Shown here: positions 20,101 through 28,030 of the stretch, in pieces
Numbering within the stretch: the first letter of the stretch is position 1
How the letters are laid out: every line of letters begins with the position of its first letter
Assembly: GCF_001655055.1 (NCBI RefSeq)
Contig: NZ_LXEW01000031.1
Coordinates: forward strand, 124,001 to 188,000
Source of the DNA: Providencia heimbachae ATCC 35613
GTDB taxonomy: Bacteria; Pseudomonadota; Gammaproteobacteria; Enterobacterales; Enterobacteriaceae
DNA length: 64,000 nt
Reading direction: 5' to 3'
The notes under the pieces: model-generated
What the model saw: only the letters and a program-made list of their open reading frames with translations
The model's database searches: none
What the model was told of the DNA's origin: nothing
Program-made: the position numbers and the translations under genes

Positions 20101-20412
20101 GCTGACTTCCACCCCATTCTTGTGCAACAAATATTTTTCTTTATTAACAGCAAGAATATTGGTTGAAGATGGCATTTCGCAAACAAGACGAAGTGCCTCT
20201 TGGTAAACCGCCTCTGGCAAACCAGGGTTCAACGCTATCAGCTTCTCTCCTAAGTATCGGGTAAGAACAACGTCCTTCTCTGACTCTCGCCCAAAGTCCC
20301 CTTCTTTGCCTAAACGCTCATACATGCCCATGACAGAGGCATCCCACTGTAATTCATTTAATAAGTAATCGGCTGTTACTTGTTGAACCAGAGTATCTTC
20401 TGTCATCGCCAT
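17167..20412 (-). CDS. hsdR: type I restriction enzyme R subunit
   Basis: 1081 residues, typical for HsdR. The N-terminal nuclease has RADLVGF and LLFMEVK (D148, E162, K164), the PD-(D/E)xK site. The SF2 translocase has Walker A QGSGKS (298-303), DEAH (400-403), and a later TGFD...ARANR region (helicase motifs V-VI). The long C-terminal helical domain would contact the methylase. It cuts and translocates unmethylated DNA using the specificity of HsdS/HsdM. It is the last gene of a packed operon: its ATG is 12 bases after the stop of the DprA-like gene, with AAGGA 7 bases upstream. hsdR is separated from hsdMS by two other genes, which is unusual but common enough in island-type loci. Confidence 0.95.
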   Translation of the reverse strand: MAMTEDTLVQQVTADYLLNELQWDASVMGMYERLGKEGDFGRESEKDVVLTRYLGEKLIALNPGLPEAVYQEALRLVCEMPSSTNILAVNKEKYLLHKNGVEVSYLNDKGDRVKKRLRLFDFDNYENNHFLLVREFWVKGDIYRRRADLVGFVNGIPLLFMEVKNVHKDIRAAYEQNLADYKDTIPHLFYHNAFIILGNGIDAKIGSVSSKFEHFNDWKRLKENEPGVVDMETLLKGTCSKTNLMDIFENFTLFDQSSGRLVKIVARNHQYLGVSRAIDAVINRGERLGKLGVFWHTQGSGKSYSIVFFAQMVHRKLGGNYTFVVLTDREDLDTQIYKTFAGSGVVDNDKDPCRADSGKTLKELIGQQKAFVFTLIQKFNEKIDPLKPYSVRDDIIVITDEAHRTQYGTLSLNMRNALPNASFIGFTGTPLFKDDEITKKVFGDYVSTYDFQRAVEDKATVPLYYDARGEELIFTDEDGNEHTVADPKGINERIAEKLEELEIDDVDVQQRLERELKRDYHIITSTSRLDQIAQDFVVHYANGWETGKAMFVCLDKITCVRMHKLIDFYWLQEIKAKEKELSSAADEQDLAWRERQLAWMKETLMAVVVSEEQGEVAKFEKWDLDIRPHRLLIKTGFELQDGSRLDMEEAFKANEHPFRVAIVCAMWLTGFDVPTLSTLYLDKPLKAHTLMQAIARANRVAEGKNNGLIVDYSGIFKNLRKALATFAGAGDEGHGGEEGENEPAKPNEELLESLNESISFAAEFLRKHDFELSRIITETGFAKNAAIAQAKEVININDETRKRFEVIAREVFNKFKACINVPGINDYRDLRDAINVLYKSLQADKEKADISDIMKELYEIVDGSIDTTFKIKEPKPDSERIYDISKIDFERLRQEFAKSERKNTTVQSLKHAVENKLARLMMQNPLRTDYQEHYEKLVREYNQEKDRVVIEKTFEALIKFNEELSHEEKRALREGVDEESLVLFDLLSKPNLKPREIAKIKQVATALLSTLKAERLKVANWQQKESSRDAVKQQIYDFLYDERTGLPIEQYEEDEISDITDRVFLHIYRAYPELPSPIYST

Positions 20413-20424
20413 GGCTAAATCCTT

Positions 20425-21738
20425 TTATTTTTTGTTTTCGAATTGATAACGTACGGGCCGATTAAGCTTATTCACCAAACCGTCTTCCTCAGCGCGTTTC
20501 AACCACTCATTTAGCTGCGACTTGTGCAGCCCTGTGCCTTCAATTAGTTCATCGACAGATACAGCCTCTCTAGCAAGCCTATTAAGCTCTGCTATGAACA
20601 ATTGGTAAAAATCGATAGGGTTTGACGCTGGTTCTATTTCAACAATGTGCGCAGAGAGACTCTCTTTATCTGCTTGTTGTTCAGCAGGTGAAATATCGTG
20701 CTCAGTATAAGAAGCAACCTTTTCTGGCTCAGGCTCAGTAAATAATCCAGACTCTGCCGGCATTGAAAATAAATCGGCCTGCACTTCCTTAGGAGGGCTC
20801 ATCTGGTTGCCTTCATTTATCATCAAATCAGCAACAACCAAACTTTGAAGTTCAGTCCCTAACCATTGGCCCCCTTTAACCACCAAATCAGCATTGGCCG
20901 CGTCCTTATCCGTGGTTGGTTTAATCCACAGCGGTACCCATGCCTTTTTCAGGTTTTCTTCTGCTCCGTTAAGTGTTCCACCTTTTTTACCCGAATGGAT
21001 AACAAGGGAGCTGTCAGCTAAACAGTAAATATATTTATTGCGTGCCATGGCATTACCTGCATTAAATCCGGCTTCCGGATAAAATGGCGAAATCAGCACA
21101 GCATTATTATCCATTAAGCCTTTGCGCCACTTAGCACTCGTCGCCGCTTTCAATAAGCTGTCTGCCATAATACCTATTACAAATCCACCTTGCTGCATTG
21201 CTCCTAGCATAGCCGTTTCATCAACCCCACGAGCGCCACCGGAAACAATCGCGACACCTTCACTCGCAGCTTTAGCACCAACTTGCTGAGTAAAAAACAA
21301 ATCGTCATCGCTGGCATTTCGAGAACCAATTACGGCCAAACCACCCTCATTCAGTAATGCCTTATTACCACAACCAAACAGTACAGGAGGGCAAGCGGTC
21401 TTCAACCGTTGTTTTAAGCGTTTTGGATATTCAGGATCAGAACGTGTAACCACCCAGAGGCCAGCCCTCTGCCATTTTTCTACTGCTAAGGCTAGACTGT
21501 GACCACGATTGAGCAATTGCATAATCCGCTCTGCACTAACGCGATCATCATGCCAACCACTGAGTAAAGCGTAAGGATCTGCTCCCAACAAATCAGCCGG
21601 GCTTGTAGATTTTTCTTTTAGCCATAACGCAAAGCGGCCCCATTCAGCATTTGTAAGGGGTTTAGCATTTTCGTTACTCGCTTTGGAAAAATAGCAAGTA
21701 AGTAGTAATGTAGCTTGAGCCGTTGGCGATAAATTCAT
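20425..21738 (-). CDS. DprA/Smf-like protein (SLOG fold plus winged helix) embedded in the RM operon
   Basis: 437 residues. An N-terminal helical part (1-~95) is followed by DPEYPKRL (101-108), the usual entry to the DprA Rossmann-like domain, then VIGSRNAS (136-143), SGGARGVD (166-173) and KGGT (252-255), the nucleotide/ssDNA-binding signatures of DprA/Smf. A linker of about 80 residues leads to a C-terminal winged helix (about 375-437; VDELIEGTGLHKSQLNEWLKR). Chromosomal DprA loads RecA on incoming ssDNA; this copy is operon-bound instead: its start overlaps the RecQ-PRTase stop by 4 bases and hsdR starts 12 bases after its stop. It may sense or handle DNA ends or nucleotides made during restriction. 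This role is inferred. Confidence 0.85.
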   Translation of the reverse strand: MNLSPTAQATLLLTCYFSKASNENAKPLTNAEWGRFALWLKEKSTSPADLLGADPYALLSGWHDDRVSAERIMQLLNRGHSLALAVEKWQRAGLWVVTRSDPEYPKRLKQRLKTACPPVLFGCGNKALLNEGGLAVIGSRNASDDDLFFTQQVGAKAASEGVAIVSGGARGVDETAMLGAMQQGGFVIGIMADSLLKAATSAKWRKGLMDNNAVLISPFYPEAGFNAGNAMARNKYIYCLADSSLVIHSGKKGGTLNGAEENLKKAWVPLWIKPTTDKDAANADLVVKGGQWLGTELQSLVVADLMINEGNQMSPPKEVQADLFSMPAESGLFTEPEPEKVASYTEHDISPAEQQADKESLSAHIVEIEPASNPIDFYQLFIAELNRLAREAVSVDELIEGTGLHKSQLNEWLKRAEEDGLVNKLNRPVRYQFENKK

Positions 21739-23849
21739 GAGTCTTTCACCGAAGAGGAAGCAAGTGCCACGGGATACACGACACCGCTACCTGCTTGTTG
21801 TAATAATGCTGATATAACGGTCAGCGTCCAACCAGAATCTACTATGTCATCAACAAGTAACACTGGAGTAGTTGGAATATCTCGATTAACAGCAAATACC
21901 CCATCCAAATTACGACATTGATGGAAGCTATTTTGCTGGCCCTTCTGCTGTTGATTATTTTGCACCTTACTGACAGCATCAACAAAAGGCAAACCTAAAC
22001 GAGCCGCTAGCCTGAGAGCAAAATCTGGCACCAGTTCTGGGTGGTTGCGCGAAGGCACACAACATACCCACTCTGGCGGAGGATTGGACTGCCAGCGTTC
22101 TAGAATCATTTCAGCCATAGCTCCAACAAGTTCGTCTGAAAATTTACCGTTGTGTTTATCATCTGCAACCGTGTGTCCCCATCCTGCATCACCCCATCTC
22201 GAAAGTACTCGCCCAGGTTGTGACGCCAATGCACCGAGTAAACGTGGAAATTGATAAGTGGGGAAAGCACGAATGGTCTCTGCATTAGAAGGCGCGATTT
22301 GCTTTCTAGGCTGAATGACCATTTCTGCGTGCCTAAGGAAGGTTCCTGCACTATGCGCCAAAGTTGGATCAATATTCTGGTGAATTATCGGGGTTCCGAT
22401 ACAAGATGCGCACTTACCGCAGGGCGTTGGATTAAGATCGTCAAGCGCTCGACGAAGAAAGGCCATCTTACAATCAGTATCTGCAAGGTATGCCTGAACT
22501 TCTTGCCATTCCTGAACACGCTGGCCTGTTAAATGAGCGATTCGGGCATGATCCATTTGATAGCGAACAGGGGTTCTGAACCAACGGCTGCCGTCTTTGA
22601 TTACAGGAGCCGGATTTTCCACACTCAATAATTTAAGAACTTTTTCAATTTGACCATGACGCAGGTTGGTTTGCTCTTCAATACTGCGCAATGACAAACC
22701 ATCGCTTTGTTCCAGTACGTGTAAAATTTCATTCACCTGCGCCTCAGATGGGAACGCCGACTCGCGGAAAAATTCATGAATATCCTGATCTTCCACACCT
22801 GACATCAATACGCCAACTGCATGGTCAATGCCTCGCCCAGCTCGACCTACCTGCTGATAATAACCAACGATAGAGCCCGGCGCTTGGTAGTGGATAACAA
22901 AACTTAAATCCGGCTTGTCATAGCCCATGCCCAAAGCCGAGGTTGCGACTAACACCTTTAACCGATTGTTGAGTAACAACTCTTCCAAGTGTTGGCGATA
23001 CGTATTGCTATTTTCAAAGCCTTCTGCCTCAACGCTGCCATGATAAGCCTTAGCATCAATACCATTATTAGTGAGCCAGTTGGCGACTTGCTCAGCATCG
23101 CGCACCGTTAAAGTATAAACGATCCCCGTACCCAGTAATGTCGGAATGACTTGAGCCAACCAAGCCAAGCGAGATGCTTGATCAGGCAATAGCATGGTTT
23201 GCAGAGTAAGGCTTTCGCGAGTCAGTGGGCCACGGTGGATTTGAATGTCACCAATCTGCTCTTGAATATCAGCGACGACGCGATTGTTCGCGGTTGCAGT
23301 GGTGCCTAAAACCGGTGTGTTAGCGGGTAGCTGGCGCAGGATATTTACTATACGGCGATAGTCGGGGCGGAAGTCGTGGCCCCAATCAGAAATACAGTGC
23401 GCCTCATCAATCACCATCAGGGCGATACGGTCGGCAATAGGCTGTAAGACGGTTTCAATGAAGTTATCGTTGGCCAGCCGCTCAGGAGAAATCAGCAAAC
23501 AATCGATTTGATTATTAAGAATCCGTTGAGTAACCGCCTGCCAATCAGCGGTATTAGTGGAGTTCATGGTTTCAGCAACGATACCTAAACGCGCAGCAGA
23601 TTCAATTTGATTGCGCATCAACGCCAGCAAAGGCGACACGATAATGGTCGGCCCCATACCGCGATCACGAAAAATTTTTGTGCTGATAAAGTAAACCGAG
23701 CTTTTACCCCAACCTGTACGCTGCACCACTAACAATTTCTGTCGATGATTGACCAGAGCATCAATCGCTTCCCATTGGCCATCACGGAAATCGGCGTCAG
23801 TATTTGCCAAAGCAGTTTGCAGGTGGAGCTTAGCTTGATCTCTATTCAT
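21735..23849 (-). CDS. RecQ-family helicase fused to ComF-like phosphoribosyltransferase domain
   Basis: 704 residues. RecQ core: Walker A TGWGKSS (45-51), DEAH (148-151) followed by CISDWGHDFRP, motif VI QQVGRAGRG (332-340). A RecQ-type zinc site is given by C460, C477, C480 and C483, with a winged-helix region just before. There is no HRDC domain; instead residues ~590-704 form a PRTase: CVPSRNHPELVP (597-608) and the PRPP loop VLLVDDIVDSGWT (663-675), as in ComF proteins. It unwinds DNA; the PRTase role is unknown. It begins 16 bases after hsdS and overlaps the DprA-like gene by 4 bases. It is not the housekeeping recQ, which is shorter, ends in HRDC and lies elsewhere. Confidence 0.88.
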   Translation of the reverse strand: MNRDQAKLHLQTALANTDADFRDGQWEAIDALVNHRQKLLVVQRTGWGKSSVYFISTKIFRDRGMGPTIIVSPLLALMRNQIESAARLGIVAETMNSTNTADWQAVTQRILNNQIDCLLISPERLANDNFIETVLQPIADRIALMVIDEAHCISDWGHDFRPDYRRIVNILRQLPANTPVLGTTATANNRVVADIQEQIGDIQIHRGPLTRESLTLQTMLLPDQASRLAWLAQVIPTLLGTGIVYTLTVRDAEQVANWLTNNGIDAKAYHGSVEAEGFENSNTYRQHLEELLLNNRLKVLVATSALGMGYDKPDLSFVIHYQAPGSIVGYYQQVGRAGRGIDHAVGVLMSGVEDQDIHEFFRESAFPSEAQVNEILHVLEQSDGLSLRSIEEQTNLRHGQIEKVLKLLSVENPAPVIKDGSRWFRTPVRYQMDHARIAHLTGQRVQEWQEVQAYLADTDCKMAFLRRALDDLNPTPCGKCASCIGTPIIHQNIDPTLAHSAGTFLRHAEMVIQPRKQIAPSNAETIRAFPTYQFPRLLGALASQPGRVLSRWGDAGWGHTVADDKHNGKFSDELVGAMAEMILERWQSNPPPEWVCCVPSRNHPELVPDFALRLAARLGLPFVDAVSKVQNNQQQKGQQNSFHQCRNLDGVFAVNRDIPTTPVLLVDDIVDSGWTLTVISALLQQAGSGVVYPVALASSSVKDS

Positions 23850-23865
23850 TTCATCAGTCCTTTGA

Positions 23866-25005
23866 TTACACGGTCAGTTCGCCGCTCATAAGTTTGGGTA
23901 GTAACAGGTCGCGAGCTTGAGCAAGCTTATTGTTGTAGTCCTGTAAGTTATTAATTTGTTTTTGTATTGGTTGAACCTCTGACAAAAAGCGCTGATAATT
24001 CTTGTCGTCAGGGATAAGAATTTCTCGACTGTAAGCCATATCGCGATTTAACCCCGGAACAGCAACATCAGTATTAATAAACTGAACATTTTGCAGCGCG
24101 TGATATAGGAATAAACTGCTTTCGTCAGCGGAAATAAAATACACTGTATCAATAGGGTAAAAGTCAGTATTGACCCAAAAGATGCTCCCCACATTGCCTT
24201 TTCTTCCAACGACTATGCCAGGCCCTTTTACCAAGGCTTTCTCGTGGTTTCCAACCTCACCACTTGAACCATAAACAGGAAATGGTCCAGGCACACGCAC
24301 TTCGGCTTTGAGAGCTTTGCCATAATTGAGTGTTGCAATTTGCTTAATTGGTTTCTTTTCCCACCCCTCTGGCACACCATCGGTAATCTTAACTTGCTCA
24401 TGGCCGGGGAAGCGCAGGTGAACAAACCATTCCTGATACAACAGTCGAGCAGATTCTTCCAGTAACTGCATACGGCGGCGGTTGTTTTTTAACGCAATGT
24501 CATAGTCCGCTATTACAGACGCTATATTTCTTTGAATATTCTCTGGAGGAAGCTCAATTGATATTTCCTTAAGGCGTTCAATCGTGTAAGCAGGTTGAGC
24601 TGCACCAATAGTGCACTTTGAAAGCTCCGCCTTGCCTTGTGGGGATTGAAGCCAATAATATAGGAAGTTTTGATCTACACCATTAAGCTTTCTAAACCAT
24701 GTTAAATTTCCATCTTTGAAATAGAAATCAAACTCTCCGGTAACCCGATATGGAACTCCTATTGTCCCGACAGATGTGAGTAACAAGTCCCCTTTTTCTG
24801 GAGCACCAAACCTATGCTTTATTTCTTCAAATCTATTCTCTGAAATAAATAGAGGGTCACTAACATTACCTCCTGAGAAGCTAGCAACAACTTCCTTCCC
24901 TCTATAAAAAGGCACACCTGAATCAATATACTCTTTCGCATATATGCGCTTGCTGGAAGTGATTTCACAGTAATCAGAGAGCTTTACAGGTCCGTATAAC
25001 CTCAT
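23866..25005 (-). CDS. hsdS: type I restriction-modification specificity subunit
   Basis: 379 residues with the two-half layout of HsdS: a first target-recognition domain (about 1-150), a conserved helical spacer ending in LLYQEWFVHLRFPGHE (about 188-203), a second recognition domain (about 215-340), and a closing helix with LLPKLMSGEL. It sets the bipartite DNA sequence for both methylation and cutting; the target cannot be read from sequence. The start overlaps the hsdM stop by 4 bases (ATGA). Confidence 0.93.
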   Translation of the reverse strand: MRLYGPVKLSDYCEITSSKRIYAKEYIDSGVPFYRGKEVVASFSGGNVSDPLFISENRFEEIKHRFGAPEKGDLLLTSVGTIGVPYRVTGEFDFYFKDGNLTWFRKLNGVDQNFLYYWLQSPQGKAELSKCTIGAAQPAYTIERLKEISIELPPENIQRNIASVIADYDIALKNNRRRMQLLEESARLLYQEWFVHLRFPGHEQVKITDGVPEGWEKKPIKQIATLNYGKALKAEVRVPGPFPVYGSSGEVGNHEKALVKGPGIVVGRKGNVGSIFWVNTDFYPIDTVYFISADESSLFLYHALQNVQFINTDVAVPGLNRDMAYSREILIPDDKNYQRFLSEVQPIQKQINNLQDYNNKLAQARDLLLPKLMSGELTV

Positions 25006-27155
25006 AGCCCCAACTCCTCAAAGTTACGGGCAATTTTTTCGGCCAGTTCTATGGCCTCAGAATTTAAGCCTTGCAGCTCAATGTGAATATCACGTAAGGT
25101 TTCTTCAAAGTCGAAATCTTCATCCACTTTTTCAGGTGCCACGCCCACATAGCGACCAGGCGTTAAGCTCCAATCGGCTGTTTCAATAGCTTTAATATCT
25201 ACTAGCTTAACTAGTCCTTCAACATCCCTGAGTTTTCCTTCAGGGAAACGGCTTAACAGCCAGTGTGCTTGCTTGTAGAAGTAACGGACTTGTTTGAGTT
25301 GCTCAACTGCCAATTTTCGCGCTTCTTCAGCAGATTTTTTAAGGTTACTTTTTTTGGGGCCATGACCACGACTATTGAGAATGCTGTTATCCCAAAGCTT
25401 ACTGTCTTTAGCATCATTGGTTTCAGCCTGCTCAATCACACGGGTTGCCAGCTTGTAAGCCAGGTCAATTTCTTTAATCAGGTTACGGCTTTGCTCGGCT
25501 AAATCTTTTAAGCAGACATCTTTGTCGATAAAGTCCAGCAGGTTGGTGGCATCGTTATATTGGTTGTCATTCCACCACGTTTGCAGATCGTTCGCTAGGA
25601 TCTGAAACCTTGACCAACCGCCTTCAACGGTACCCTTGGCATTGAGAAAATCTACATAGGCTTCAACAGAAGTGCCGTCTTGTTCTAGCTTATCCATGAA
25701 AGGTTTGAAGGCATTGCTGAGTTTATCCAGCTGCTCAACAAAATCGGGGATAGGTTTGCACATGAGCTCTTCTGAGAACTCACAATAACATGCTTCAAAT
25801 AAGGTCTTGTCGATATACTGCTGAACCAACTCAATAAATCGTTCACCCTCGCCGCGATAGAGCCAGACCACAGCGGTCAGGTTTTGTTGCTGCTCGGGGC
25901 TGAAATCGAAAATCTTACGAGTCACTTTGCGATAGACGTTGCGAGCATCCAGCATCAGCACCTTATCTTTTAAGTGCGCTGGTTTATTTTTATTTAAAAA
26001 CCACAACTGGCAAGGCACAGATCGGGTATAAAAGAAGTTGCCGCGAATATCGACCATAATGTCAACATCGCCGGTTTTTACTAACTGCTCGCGCACCTTA
26101 GCTTCATCCCGACCGGCACTGGATGCTTGAGATGACATGACAAAACCGGCACGACCAGTCTCATTCAGGTAACTGTAAAAATACTGAATCCAAAGATAGT
26201 TACCATTACTGACCTTTTTATTTTTGTTAACACCGGGCAAACCAAACGGTAATCGATGCTTATCGCCTTTGATTTTATCTGCATCGACTTCATCCACGTT
26301 AAACGGCGGGTTGGCCATCACGTAATCGACAGTGCCAAACAAACCTTCATGTGGGTCATTGTAGTAGGTAATCGCACTCTCACCACCTTCAACATTACCT
26401 TCTAAGCCATGTACAGCAAGGTTCATCTTCGCTAAGCGTGTCGTGACTCGATTTTTCTCATGGCCATAAAAGGTGAGTTCGTGTGGGTCTTGAGCGTGAC
26501 GCGCCATAAAATGGGCACTTTGCACAAACATACCGCCAGAACCACAAGCAGGGTCAAAAATTTTGCCGTGATCGGGCTCAATCACATTTACCAATAACTG
26601 TACTAGCGATACGGGGGTAAAGAATTCACCGCCGTCGTGGGCACCTTGATCAGCAAACTGAGTAAGGAAGTATTCGTAGATACGGCCAAAGATATCGCCA
26701 GTGGCTTTTTTTAACTCTTCTGGATTTAACGTACGTAACAACATACCCAAAACATCATTAGGAATATTGTTGTATTCCTGCTTGGGTAGCTGATGGCGTA
26801 GATTGGTATAGTCAGCCTCGATAGAGTCCATCGCATTTATGATGGCTTCGGCGCGATTATCGGCATCAGTTAAGGCGATAAGCGCATCAAACTGAGCATC
26901 AGGTTTTAGAAAGATAGCGCTCTTTTTCGAGAAGTCTTCTTTAGTTAATTCGCGCGTTTTACCACCACGGCTGGGCAGAGTTGTGATGATTTCATCTTTT
27001 ACCGATAAATAGCGGCTGTAAGCGTGACGTAGAAAAATCAGTCCCATTACCGGTAAAAAGTATTCATTGCTAGCCAGCTCTGAGTTGGCGCGTAAGGTAT
27101 CAGCCGATTTCCAAAGGCGTTTTTCAATTGCTTCAATATTTTCTAGTTGTGCCAT
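25002..27155 (-). CDS. hsdM: type I restriction-modification methylase with long C-terminal extension
   Basis: 717 residues, about 200 more than common HsdM. N-terminal helical domain (1-~150); GEFFTP (177-182); SAM motif DPACGSGG (201-208); catalytic NPPF (282-285) of N6-adenine methylases. From about residue 470 a mainly helical extension follows with LEVEEK-type charged runs (for example ESIEKSAEEARKL-like helices near 590) and an acidic DFDFEETLRDI segment near 685. It methylates adenine at the HsdS site and protects host DNA. It opens the five-gene packed operon; the HTH gene lies 23 bases upstream. Confidence 0.94.
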   Translation of the reverse strand: MAQLENIEAIEKRLWKSADTLRANSELASNEYFLPVMGLIFLRHAYSRYLSVKDEIITTLPSRGGKTRELTKEDFSKKSAIFLKPDAQFDALIALTDADNRAEAIINAMDSIEADYTNLRHQLPKQEYNNIPNDVLGMLLRTLNPEELKKATGDIFGRIYEYFLTQFADQGAHDGGEFFTPVSLVQLLVNVIEPDHGKIFDPACGSGGMFVQSAHFMARHAQDPHELTFYGHEKNRVTTRLAKMNLAVHGLEGNVEGGESAITYYNDPHEGLFGTVDYVMANPPFNVDEVDADKIKGDKHRLPFGLPGVNKNKKVSNGNYLWIQYFYSYLNETGRAGFVMSSQASSAGRDEAKVREQLVKTGDVDIMVDIRGNFFYTRSVPCQLWFLNKNKPAHLKDKVLMLDARNVYRKVTRKIFDFSPEQQQNLTAVVWLYRGEGERFIELVQQYIDKTLFEACYCEFSEELMCKPIPDFVEQLDKLSNAFKPFMDKLEQDGTSVEAYVDFLNAKGTVEGGWSRFQILANDLQTWWNDNQYNDATNLLDFIDKDVCLKDLAEQSRNLIKEIDLAYKLATRVIEQAETNDAKDSKLWDNSILNSRGHGPKKSNLKKSAEEARKLAVEQLKQVRYFYKQAHWLLSRFPEGKLRDVEGLVKLVDIKAIETADWSLTPGRYVGVAPEKVDEDFDFEETLRDIHIELQGLNSEAIELAEKIARNFEELGL

Positions 27156-27178
27156 GGGGCCAAATTCCTAATTATCAC

Positions 27179-27391
27179 TTAATTACTTTTTGGTGATTTG
27201 ATTGTTTCGATGGTATTCGCGCGGTTATGTTGAGAAGCGATGTAATGATCTAACTCACTTTGTTTAAAGCGCCACGAATTGCCCACCTTAAAACCCGGCA
27301 GTTCACCGTTAGCGGCAAGTCGATAAATCGTCCGTTCATTGACCTTTAGGTAATTAGCCACATCTTTGATGGTCAGTATGGGAGTGCTCAT
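27179..27391 (-). CDS. small excisionase-family (MerR-like) helix-turn-helix protein
   Basis: 70 residues from ATG 27391; an in-frame TTG at 27409 gives a less likely longer form. The pattern LTIKDVANYLKVNERTIYRL...GELPGFKVGNSWRFKQSELDHYI is the compact winged HTH of the excisionase/MerR-like DNA-binding family. It lies 23 bases before hsdM and 90 bases after the PIN gene. Such genes often precede type I RM operons and may control their expression. The name excisionase reflects only the fold; a Tn7-type element does not use Xis. A direct repeat AGTACAAGA at about 27419 and 27453 just upstream might be its binding site. Confidence 0.75.
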   Translation of the reverse strand: MSTPILTIKDVANYLKVNERTIYRLAANGELPGFKVGNSWRFKQSELDHYIASQHNRANTIETIKSPKSN

Positions 27392-27481
27392 GACGAAAAG
27401 TATTACCAATGTCGAGAAAGTACAAGACTGTCAATATATCGTATATGGGAAGGAGTACAAGAAAGAATGTAATATTTTGAG

Positions 27482-28030
27482 CTACTTGGCACCAAATAAA
27501 CGTTTGTAATCAGAATGAAATCGAGCAGGCATATCTGAAATGTAACGCCAGTAATCACATAAACCATCAATCGTTTTCATATCGGTATGGCCACAATCTA
27601 ACATGATTTTAAGGAGCTCAAGTGTAGACATGACTTGCACGTCAAAAACATTAGCTAATTCAGCCATATCTTGATCATCAGTAATCAGTGGGACTCCAAG
27701 CTCCAACGCATAAGCAACATACAGGGTATCTACTCTCGATGGACCCGGATTATCCTGAACATAATCCCATAAGTAATCAAATGTTTGTTGGATAGCTTTT
27801 TTTTGCTTTTTGCTAATAACAGGGAAGCATTTGCGGTTTTCTGAAAACTCTTGTTCCTCTACCCAAGGAAATTTGCTTTGTAGTGTTCGATTACCAAGCT
27901 CTTTATTCAACTCTGGTAAAATATACAAGCAATATTCATTAACGCCAAAAGGCATAAACAATAGTGGCTTTATTGTTTTTGCTAATCTTAAGTAGGTATT
28001 AGTATCGACCAGTATTTTCGATTGAGGCAT
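27482..28030 (-). CDS. PIN-domain protein, probable toxin or defence nuclease
   Basis: 182 residues. PIN acidic residues are in order: D9 (LVDTNTYL), E40 (ILPELNKEL), D101 (RVDTLYVAY) and D118/D119 with D121 (ITDDQDM). Such proteins are Mg-dependent ribonucleases, commonly toxin-antitoxin toxins. The ATG overlaps the stop of the XRE-ImmA gene (TAATG), so the two are translated together and probably form a functional pair. The longer C-terminal part beyond the PIN core (about 140-182) is not recognised. Confidence 0.78.
   Translation of the reverse strand: MPQSKILVDTNTYLRLAKTIKPLLFMPFGVNEYCLYILPELNKELGNRTLQSKFPWVEEQEFSENRKCFPVISKKQKKAIQQTFDYLWDYVQDNPGPSRVDTLYVAYALELGVPLITDDQDMAELANVFDVQVMSTLELLKIMLDCGHTDMKTIDGLCDYWRYISDMPARFHSDYKRLFGAK

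Noticed and set aside
21735..23849. Housekeeping recQ
   Set aside because: It lacks HRDC, carries a PRTase domain and sits inside an RM operon on a transposon.
27179..27391. Phage excisionase implying a prophage or integrative element
   Set aside because: No integrase, phage or conjugation genes are present; the fold is shared with many small regulators and the mobile element is fully explained as Tn7-like.
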